DNA of 64,000 bases from Diadema setosum (taxonomy: Eukaryota > Echinodermata > Echinoidea > Diadematoida > Diadematidae): the NCBI RefSeq assembly GCF_964275005.1, contig NC_092696.1, positions 28,851,953 to 28,915,952 of the forward strand. Reading direction: 5' to 3'. The translations under genes were made by a program, and so were the position numbers. Every line of letters starts with the position of its first letter. The stretch's first letter is position 1. The notes under the pieces were generated by a model, which was given only the letters and a program-made list of their open reading frames with translations, ran no database searches and was not told where the DNA came from. This document shows positions 56,601 through 64,000 of the stretch, piece by piece.

Positions 56601-56944
56601 GGCCTAAAGACCATCGCAAGCAAGGCAGGGCTCTGTGTGCAGCGAGAAGAATCCTTATCAGTTCAAAACGATACGCAACATCAACTGTCTTAATCATGTA
56701 AGTATACCAAAATATAGATCTAACAATAGTAACAGAGTGATATTGTGGCATTTGAATATTGTTATCATTAGGTCTGTACCAAGACGTGTTACTGCCACAA
56801 TGTTTCGGGTGATATAGATCTATATCTTTTTTCTTGTCTTCTGGAGGAGATATCAAAGTCAGGTGCTCTTTGTTATAGCGTTAGAAATATGAAAATATTA
56901 GATATACTTTTTATACATTTATGTTTGGATTTTCTATATTGCAG

Positions 56945-57005
56945 TGTCGGAATTCAACATGGACAAGAAATTTGCAGCATTCATCTTCCTTCTCCTTATC
57001 ACGGG
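56945..57005 (+). CDS. ISG12-like signal-peptide exon
   Basis: Acceptor TTCTATATTGCAG|TGTCGG, ATG at 56959, donor ACGG|GTAAGT after 57005, leaving two bases of a Gly codon. The residues after MDKK are strongly hydrophobic. Confidence 0.7.
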
Positions 57006-57224
57006 GTAAGTTGGTATTGATTGATTGTTAGATTAATTGATTAATTGATTTTATTATAAATAAATTCTAATCAATTTAAATTCTGTAGTCACACCTTCGC
57101 TAAGGAGGTCATTTTCATTTTTGCGGGCATTGGTTGGTTTATTAAAATTAACCGATTTGGATGAAATTTTATGAAAAGTTGAAAATGGCTCAAAGAGTTC
57201 ATACTGTATTTCTTTCAATCTTCT

Positions 57225-57251
57225 TCTTCTTGTTATTATTATTATTATTAT

Positions 57252-57283
<32 letters not shown>

Positions 57284-57300
57284 TTGCTATTATCATTAAC
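57225..57300. repeat. (ATT)n microsatellite
   Basis: About 22 interrupted TTA/ATT units within the ISG12-like intron. Confidence 0.95.
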
Positions 57301-57309
57301 ATTAATACA

Positions 57310-57620
57310 CTGCAAAAAGAAAATGTTTAATTTTAACACCATGGGTGTTAGACCGAACACTGTTCAAGTGTCAATCCATAGAGACCACACCGACAGGTGT
57401 AGAGAATTATTAGTGTGATGGTTTGAAAAGTGGTCACCTGGCAATTGGTGGTGTTAATTTGACACTGTAGCTGGTGATATTCTTGACATTGCGCTGGTGT
57501 TAATTCAACAATAACACTATAGATGGTATTGATTTGATATTGCTGGTGTTAATGCAAAATGGTATAACACCGCCTAATGTTAAGAGGAGACCACACCAAC
57601 TTGTGTTACTGTGGTGTAAA
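57310..57620. repeat. Repeat rich in GGTGTTAA motifs
   Basis: AACACC and GGTGTTA motifs recur on both strands at least eight times, bounded by CACTGCAAAAAG on the left and ACTGTGGTGTAAATGTG on the right. It looks like a degenerate MITE built of short inverted repeats. Confidence 0.45.
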
Positions 57621-57729
57621 TGTGTTCGTAACTTTTGTTTAATTTTTTATCAAGTATTTCATCGGAAAGTTATCGTTTGACTTGTTGAGGTTTAAAATCA
57701 ACAAGATGAACAGGGACCAATTACCTTTT

Positions 57730-57730
<1 letters not shown>

Positions 57731-57761
<31 letters not shown>

Positions 57762-57762
57762 A

Positions 57763-57821
<59 letters not shown>
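57731..57821. repeat. (GTA)n microsatellite
   Basis: About 30 AGT units with one AAT variant. Confidence 0.95.
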
Positions 57822-58366
57822 TGAAAAAGCCAGTTCACAGTGTGTTACAATCTGAATACTAGTAATATGTGCAGATAAAGTTCATTGCAGACCTTTTCTT
57901 GAGTGGAGTGTCACTGAGATATAAAAAAAAAAAAAAATATGGAACGTCTTCATGAAGACTATGTTATAAATATGCATAAGAACCAGGTGCATTTTGGAAT
58001 GTACAGGTGAATGTGTATTCTTTTCGACCAGATCAACAAAAGACATTCATGCAGCACTTGCATGTAAATTACCACTTTCTGCTTGGCTGTGCTCAACTGC
58101 TCTTCATAAAGATAAGTGTGGTTCAAGAGGTCATCGCATGCAGACTGTGTGATAACTGGGAACTGGCTTATGTTACGTTCTTATACGTTTTTCTTCTTTT
58201 AAGCATTGATTTGGGTCAATCATGAACGTTAGATGGCGCGCTTGCTTTTGCTACCCTCTAGCGCTATTGAGCTGTAGTTGGCCAGAATGTCGAGAGAAGT
58301 TACGACTGAGGCAGCGATAGCCGGTTGGCCGTGAGGGTATCTCGTGTACAATGGTCAAGGAAGCTA

Positions 58367-58455
58367 ATAATGATAATAATAATGATGATAATAATAACAA
58401 TAGTAATAATGATAATAATGATCATGATAATAATAATAATAATAATGATAATAAG
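58367..58455. repeat. (AAT/GAT)n microsatellite
   Basis: Mixed AAT and GAT trinucleotides over about 90 bp. Confidence 0.9.
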
Positions 58456-58805
58456 AATGTGGATTATTCTGAAAGAAGGACTTTCATATAGGATGCAAAT
58501 CACAATTGGGAGGGTGTGAGCTGCTTGGCGGTCGCTTTGGACTCTAACGAGTGCTTTTCTAGTTTTTCAATGTATTTCAGTGGAGAAGAGGGCAGCCGTG
58601 ACGGTGTGCATTATTTTGCCAGTCTGTGAGGATGCATACAGATTTTACTTCATTTTGATCCGAACTTTGAAAAACGATATCTTTTTGAAAAAAGTCATCC
58701 AAACTTCTATATGATTTTCCCCCTCCTGGGTTTGTTAATATTTTCATATTGATGAATTTAACGTACGTTTTCTTTTCATATTTGCTCTGCATTCATTTCC
58801 CCCAG

Positions 58806-59109
58806 GAATAACGCCCTCTAGTTCTCTGACATTCTGTTCGGGGCTGCGGTCGGTGGTGCGGTATTTTTTGGAGGGCCGGTGGCTTGGGCTGCCGTCGGCT
58901 TTGCAGCTCCAGGTATTGCCGCTGGATCTACTGCTGCTAGCATGATGTCCGCAGCGGCCATTGCTAACGGGGGCGGGGTTGCTTCCATGGCTGCAGGCGG
59001 GATGATTGCTGCCTGTCAGTCAACTGGAGCGGTCGGGGCTGTCTCCGCCAGTACAGCTGCTATAGCAGGGGCTGGAGCTGCCGGACTTCGAGCGGTGACC
59101 CGGGACTAA
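58806..59109 (+). pseudogene. ISG12-like domain exon with TAG
   Basis: From 58822 the frame is open for 95 codons and matches the ISG12 family in its Ala/Gly-rich helices. It lacks an ATG at its start. The TAG at 58819 is in frame with both the domain and the upstream signal-peptide exon. Confidence 0.75.
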
Positions 59110-60129
59110 TCTTCCCGTCGAGTTAGATGCAAAGGCTCGTCATTGCCTCCTCCATAGCACTAGATATATCTAGTAACCCTGACCAAACAGCAACACATTT
59201 ACCCAGCAAATTGCACGAAATTATATCTAAACATCGATTTTTAACACACAGTGTTTTGATCTTCATGCAAACAGTATATTACTGGATATTATAGAGAAAC
59301 ATAAAAGGGCGTACATGTCAGGGTTTTCGTTTAAAAGTAAACTAAATTACAGGCGTTCGTATTTGTGTTAAAAGTAAAAAGTTAATTGGCTTAACTCTGC
59401 CCTTTTAGCTGGAGATAAGCGAAAACTCCTTTAAAAAAAAGCAATCTAAATCAAAAAGATTTAACCATATCAAAGATACGATAAGACTCAGGCGAGCGTG
59501 TGTAACTCTGATTTAGGCCTAAGGTTTTTACTACATATTAAGTGTCCCATGAACTTTAAAGAGGGACAGATGGGGAGATCAAAGAGGCATTGTTGCAAAC
59601 TCTTCTTCTGTTCTTTTAAAATCAATTTCAATGCAAACAAAATTATCTTTAATGGTTTAGATGAATCTCATTATGTCGGTATTGTTATTAGATAGTAATC
59701 AAAATATTCAGCATCATCAGTCTGAGTCCATTATTGCTTCAAATCATTAATCATTGTGTAGCATGTCTCCATCATGATTACATTAAAGTAGGCCTATACT
59801 GTATCTATAGAGGCTGGCTAGACAAGACACGTCTTCACTGTGAATGCTGCAGCCTGCCACCGTAGGTTTCTACCTGAAATCTACAGGTTTTATTATTCAA
59901 AATGACAGGCATTGTATTCATTTAGCTGGACCTTGAGAGAAAACGGGTGTTTCACATGGAAATAAACAGACCTTAAACTTGAAATTGTTTACTTGTTTGG
60001 CCTGACTTGTCTCTCCGATCACTGATCCGGGTCTATTATGCCAGTATTTGTTTTAGCATTTGACACACACACATCATGTACAGTAAGGATTTTTCATATA
60101 CATTTTATACAATATGCAATACTCGATAT
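59110..60129. other. Stretch 3' of the ISG12-like gene
   Basis: No further exon is seen. It may include the 3' UTR up to AATAAA at 59961. Confidence 0.45.
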
Positions 60130-60380
60130 GAAGAGTTTGTTCGCAAAAACCGATAAGTCCATTTTTGAAGATTTTGAAGTACGGTCTCTGTCATAAAGTA
60201 CAAAATAATACCTTTTAAATGATATATTGGTCACTACACATAAAGGTACACTTTTTAAATTATGGTCAAAAGAATCAAAAATTTTCTTATTTTTCTTTAA
60301 ATTATTTTTCTTGACCTTTAATCGCAAATATCTCCATTTGGCAAATATGGACTTATCGGTTTTTGCGAACAAACTGTTCA
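60130..60380. mobile_element. MITE with 38-bp inverted repeats, second copy
   Basis: GAAGAGTTTGTTCGCAAAAA and its inverse TTTTTGCGAACAAACTGTTC bound 251 bp. It is inverted relative to 29446-29693. The matching open frame lies on the minus strand here and again has no stop. Confidence 0.75.
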
Positions 60381-60847
60381 TATATTATTATTATCATACA
60401 CTTTTTTGTATGCCATTCATATGAATGAATATATAACGTGTGCGTGTGTGTATGTGTGTGTAGCAGCGACCCATACTGCCCGACAATCGCTCCACGGCAA
60501 AGAAAGACGTGAAATCCACGTGACCGTCATCGTGCTCCCAACGAGATAATGAAAGTATATAAGATTATGTATATATTATATGGAATAAATACATAATAAA
60601 TAGTACTAACAGCAATTAGTTACTGCTCGGAGTCCTAAGAAAGTATAGATTCACAACAGTAGGTCAATATAAAAACTCCGTTAGAGACGTAAATTTGACG
60701 AATTTTCGCCCATATAGGGCTTTGTCAAGTCAATACATTTGACATTTTATTTTGAAGCAGATAATAATATACATAGTGAATGGTCACGAGTGCAATGGTA
60801 CGAGATTTCGCACGAGGTGAAAGATAGGGCCGAATGCATACACGCTA

Positions 60848-61170
60848 GCAATTGAGTATATGAATATAAAAACGACCCAAGTCCATGGAAGATCATTTCG
60901 AGTAAACTAAAAAAAAACTTCATATCTTTTTTGTTTGTCCAATAATATTCTATTTAGCTGTGATGGGATGGCAACATTGTATATACAAATTAGAACATAT
61001 ATTATTATGACAATTAACATTAACATTAATTGTGGAGAGGCCATTTTGTGTGATGGACGTGGGTCGTTCTTTGATTCATATAAATGATATTCTGCTATAG
61101 AGATGAGAGAAGGACGAGAGAGGGCGCTATAATATGAATGTAAGAATGACCCAAGTCCTTCATTCTTACA

Positions 61171-61238
<68 letters not shown>

Positions 61239-61466
61239 TTTTTTTATTGATGTGATTTATATAGCGCCAAATCCACTCTGCAGAATGCTCTAGGCGCGGA
61301 AGATTAACTCATTTATTTCAGGCACTTCCGGGGGTAATTAGGATTTATCATTTATACACAATATGAGTCCATGCATAAGCTACAATTTCCCATGTCAAAC
61401 TGAATTTGGCCAAAAGTTGGACTTGGGTCGTTCTTATATTCATATACCATGTACTCAATTACTTGT
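60848..61466. mobile_element. Foldback element with nested (AT)n and LINE tail
   Basis: CAATTGAGTATATGAATATA with ACGACCCAAGTCCA on the left is mirrored by TTGGACTTGGGTCGTTC and TACTCAATTAC on the right. A third AATGACCCAAGTCC copy lies at 61145. An AT run (61166-61220) and poly-T precede a LINE-like 3' end at 61225-61330 (ATATAGCGCC ... CTAGGCGCGG, read on the minus strand). Confidence 0.6.
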
Positions 61467-61483
61467 GTTAGCCTTTTACTCGA

Positions 61484-61690
61484 ATCCGTATGCATAAAAA
61501 CAAGCAATATTGCTTGCAAGCAGAAGCTTTTGCTAGCAAGCACAAGCAATTGCTTGCTGCCCGCAAGCAATTGCTTATAGAGACCAAGCATTTGCTTAAA
61601 AACGTATGCATAAAACATACCATTTGCTGGTTCTTGCTAGCAATTGCTTACGATTTTCCAAGCTCTGTAAAATGAGCTTGAGCTTTTGCT
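61484..61690. repeat. Cluster of AAGCAATTGCTT palindromes
   Basis: GCAAGCAATTGCTTGC-type palindromes occur at least five times in about 200 bp, with CGTATGCATAAAA twice. Related units alternate in orientation, giving Gln/Leu/Lys-rich ORFs on both strands. Confidence 0.7.
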
Positions 61691-61803
61691 TAACCGGAAC
61701 GTTCCCTTTTGAGTATCATTTTCATATTTATGACAGAAAGACCACACTTGTGAAGGAGTGGTAATCTACAAGAAATTACTCATAAGTAGTGTAAGAAACT
61801 TTT

Positions 61804-63230
61804 TCATTTCAACAACGGGAATGTCCAGTGGTTAGCACGCAAAATGTGATGAAAAACAGGTAGGATGTCTGACTTCGGTAAGATGTGTGTGTTGTCCATG
61901 ATGGTAGAAACGAGCTTTTGCGTTGATGGGTGATATGTCAGCACTAGTGGTACTCTGTTGCTGTTATGTTGTCTCCTGGGCTCCAGGGCTTCTTGCCGGC
62001 TCAAGCTAAAAACTTTTCTTGTCGCCTTTTTGACAACCTGTTTAGGGTAGCCACGCCGTTCAAAGAAACCGGCCATTTCATGTGATTTCTGTTGGAAGTC
62101 TTCATCATCACTGCAGAGACGGCGGAGTCTAGTGAGTTGGGAGAACGGTATTGAGCGTTTGCAGCTGTTGGGTGAGATGATGAGTAGTTCAGATAGCAAT
62201 GCGCATCAGCAGGCTTGTAGTGTACGCTTGTCTTTATCCGATCTCCTTCTAGGCCGAGTTTAAACCTAACTAGGCCGGGCTATTTAGGTAGATCATAGAG
62301 CCGGGGGGGGGGGGTGGGGGGCTCCCAGGCCCCCCCCCCCTCCAGATCTCGGCCGTCGACCGCGCGATCGCGACGAAAATTGGCACACACATTGCCTATG
62401 ATGTAATCTAAATTACTACGAAGTTAGATTTTTGAAAAATTGTCATTTATGCTAAATTATGCAAATCTATGCATAATGATGCATGAATTATCAGACAATT
62501 TGGTATAAATCACTAAATAAAGCCCAAAATGGGCACATTTTTTTTGTGTGTAAATATTCTTTTTAGTGTCCTAAGCAAATATAAGAGAAAAAAATTGAGC
62601 CATCCAAAAAAATTTCTTAAGTATTTTATTGTTTTTTAAATTTCTTATGTTCTTTCTGTTTTTTCGACTTTATGTTTTTCACTGTTTTTTCGATGAAACT
62701 TGTCCGCGACATTGTTCTGAACGAGAAAATATGTTATTAGTTGATTTTAATCAATAAAACCCCAAAATAATCATGCTTTTATGAAATTTGACTGTAAGCA
62801 CAGTTTCCATTGAAATTGTACACGAATTCACGTTTTTGAGCAATTTTTGATCTGACATGCACGTACATATTTATGCGAAACTTCGGAACCGCGTGCCCGG
62901 GCATCGCAAATTTTGTGTCAAAAGATGCGGAAGACTCGACAGAAAAAAGTCATGAAACGTCGCGGCGATAGCTTCTCACGTTAGCGATACATCGCGCGGA
63001 ACGTCGAGGGGGGGGGGGGGGGCCTCGGAGGCCCCCCCCCCCCCCCCGGCCTAGTTAGGGTTAATGTCCAGGAATGCGATCGAGTCAGCGGAAATTTTAC
63101 GTGTGAATTTCAGTGAGTTATGGAAGTTGTTGAAGTGGTTGATCAGCTCATTCAGTAATTGTTCGAGGGTGCAGGATGCAACTCCGACGTAGTCGTCAAT
63201 GTACCTCTTTAGAAGAAGCGGTACATAGTA
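61804..63230 (-). pseudogene. Penelope-like element RT fragment, split by an insertion
   Basis: Minus-strand piece 1 (63230-63065) reads LLLKRYIDDYVGVASCTLEQ with the catalytic YIDD at 63203-63192 and ends AFLDI. Piece 2 (about 62259-61804) resumes with LGLEGDRIKTSVHYKPADAH and, after a frameshift near 62170, SIPFSQLTRLRRLCSDDEDF, then GFFERRGYPKQVV and PLVLTYHP. The order RYIDDYxG, FLD, YKPTD-like, SIPxSQxLRLRRxCS and YP is that of Penelope-like element reverse transcriptases. A stop at 63233-63231, the frameshift and the missing N-terminal part and GIY-YIG endonuclease show it is dead. The two pieces are separated by the 797-bp TTAA element at 62264-63060. I am sure of RT and fairly sure of the Penelope assignment. 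Confidence 0.8.
62264..63060. mobile_element. TTAA-flanked nonautonomous element, 797 bp
   Basis: TTAA at 62260-62263 and 63061-63064. Inverted ends are ACCTAACTAGGCCGGG (left) and CCCTAACTAGGCCGGG (reverse complement of the right). G and C homopolymer runs sit just inside both ends. No transposase. Taking out the element with one TTAA puts both flanking RT pieces back in one frame, so the boundaries are exact. TTAA plus CCCTA ends suggests a piggyBac-like origin. Confidence 0.9.
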
Positions 63231-63282
63231 CTAGTACCCGGATGCACCTCGTGGAGCAGTGGAGCGGTGGGGCTCTACAGCT

Positions 63283-63740
63283 TATGAATATTAATGAGCT
63301 GACTTCATGAATATGTACTAATACAAATTGTATGTATTTATGTGAATATATATGAATTATGTATGAGCTGTGGAGCTGTGGAGAGTACATTGTAAGTCTT
63401 GCAACGATTGTATGGCTAGTGTGGAATGCGTGTTGTGGAGTCGTGTTTTTTTTTTTTTTTTTTGCACGTCAATACGAAAGATTATTACGGTATTATGCAA
63501 ATGCATATGACAGCAACGCTATAGTGGATTGTAGAGCTACAAAATGACATGGCATATGAATATTAATGAGTTGATTTCAGAAATATGTATGACATGCATT
63601 TATGTAAACATTGTATGAATTATGTATAAGCTGTGGAGCTATGGAGCAGCTGTGGAGATGTGGAGAGTGACTCTTGCAACGGATTGAATGGCTGGTGTGG
63701 AGTGTATGTTGTGGAGTCGTGTATATTTGCACGTGAGGTT
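63283..63740. repeat. Direct repeat pair, 272-bp offset
   Basis: TATGAATATTAATGAG at 63283 and 63555 starts two related segments sharing GAATTATGTATGAGCTGTGG or GAATTATGTATAAGCTGTGG, and TGTTGTGGAGTCGTGT. Identity is moderate. Confidence 0.75.
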
Positions 63741-64000
63741 GATGCGATATCGGACTTAACGCAATGATAATTATTGAAATAAATATCAACACAACTGTAA
63801 CGTATCGCGGCTATTATGTCGCCATATATTTATTCATTAATTTTGTTTAAGAATGTGTTGTACGACATTTTAACTTTTTTTTTTCTCGGTTTCGTCAAGT
63901 TCTAGCATTGTGAATAAATAACAACAACAACAACAGAAGCCGCATAAATACGTAGATTTAAAACACGGAAAGGGACAAAATGGCGAAACGGCGAGTTGAC
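63741..64000. other. Window end, noncoding
   Basis: No feature beyond a short (CAA)n run near 63921. Confidence 0.4.

Larger units (their letters stand above)
56640..59109 (+). pseudogene. ISG12 (IFI6/IFI27)-like gene with an in-frame stop
   Basis: A possible 5' UTR exon ends at donor AATCAT|GTAAGT (56697). Exon 2 (56945-57005) follows acceptor TATATTGCAG and encodes a signal peptide, MDKKFAAFIFLLLITG, with a GG|GTAAGT donor. The last exon starts at TTCCCCCAG|G (58806). In the frame set by that join it reads five residues, then TAG at 58819-58821, then FSDILFGAAVGG and a long Ala/Gly-rich ISG12 domain (GFAAPGIAAGSTAASMMSAA, AIANGGGVAS) to TAA at 59109. Family members are small, hydrophobic, interferon-inducible-type proteins linked in vertebrates to mitochondrial or ER membranes and apoptosis. 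The domain itself is intact; only the TAG breaks it. It is a nonsense allele, a pseudogene, or my exon join misses an exon. AATAAA lies at 59961. Confidence 0.7.

Noticed and set aside
58879..59109. Start of the ISG12-like protein at GTG 58879
   Set aside because: GTG is not a normal animal start; the domain is open upstream to 58822 and a signal-peptide exon exists at 56959.

Overview
This window is animal nuclear DNA. It is AT-rich, has spliced genes with GT-AG introns of 1 to 10 kb, and is crowded with short inverted-repeat transposons, microsatellites and non-LTR retrotransposon remains. The mix points to an echinoderm, most likely a sea urchin: a CR1/L2-type retrotransposon with an N-terminal 2A peptide like the sea urchin STR elements, tandem lineage-specific rhodopsin-class GPCRs, an IFI6/IFI27 (ISG12)-like gene, and many TTAA-flanked foldback elements. 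The species is an inference; no marker gene settles it.

Layout. (1) 1-6.2 kb: no clear gene; a 275-bp tandem repeat, a pogo/Tigger-like MITE and one doubtful minus-strand exon. (2) 6.2-13.4 kb, minus strand: a complete two-exon 7TM receptor (exon 1 at 13157-12903, exon 2 at 7850-7203, 300 aa) and a second copy of exon 1 (6531-6271) with no partner in the window. (3) 13.9-18.6 kb, minus strand: a full-length, uninterrupted non-LTR retrotransposon ORF (1095 aa; signal-like leader, 2A, AP endonuclease, reverse transcriptase). (4) 18.6-28.7 kb: no gene; foldback repeats and AT-rich DNA. (5) 28.7-51 kb, minus strand: a seven-coding-exon tetraspanin (254 aa, CD151/TSPAN11-like) plus a 5' UTR exon. 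Its introns hold most of the repeats, including a 163-bp satellite, a perfect 87-bp palindrome and a tandem duplication of the end of exon 5. (6) 51-56 kb: repeats and a decayed plus-strand LINE. (7) 56.6-59.1 kb, plus strand: an ISG12-like gene whose second coding exon carries an in-frame TAG in the frame set by the best splice sites. (8) 60-64 kb: MITEs and a decayed Penelope-like element split by a TTAA-flanked insertion.

The genes are independent single loci, not a pathway. Two would act at the cell surface (GPCR, tetraspanin), and one belongs to a small interferon-inducible-type membrane protein family. The strongest non-gene theme is TTAA targeting: at least five unrelated nonautonomous families flanked by TTAA (piggyBac-like or Kolobok-like), with about a dozen copies, one cutting the Penelope-like ORF precisely and two abutting at a single shared TTAA. 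All exon joins were made by eye from splice consensus and reading phase; no searches were run.
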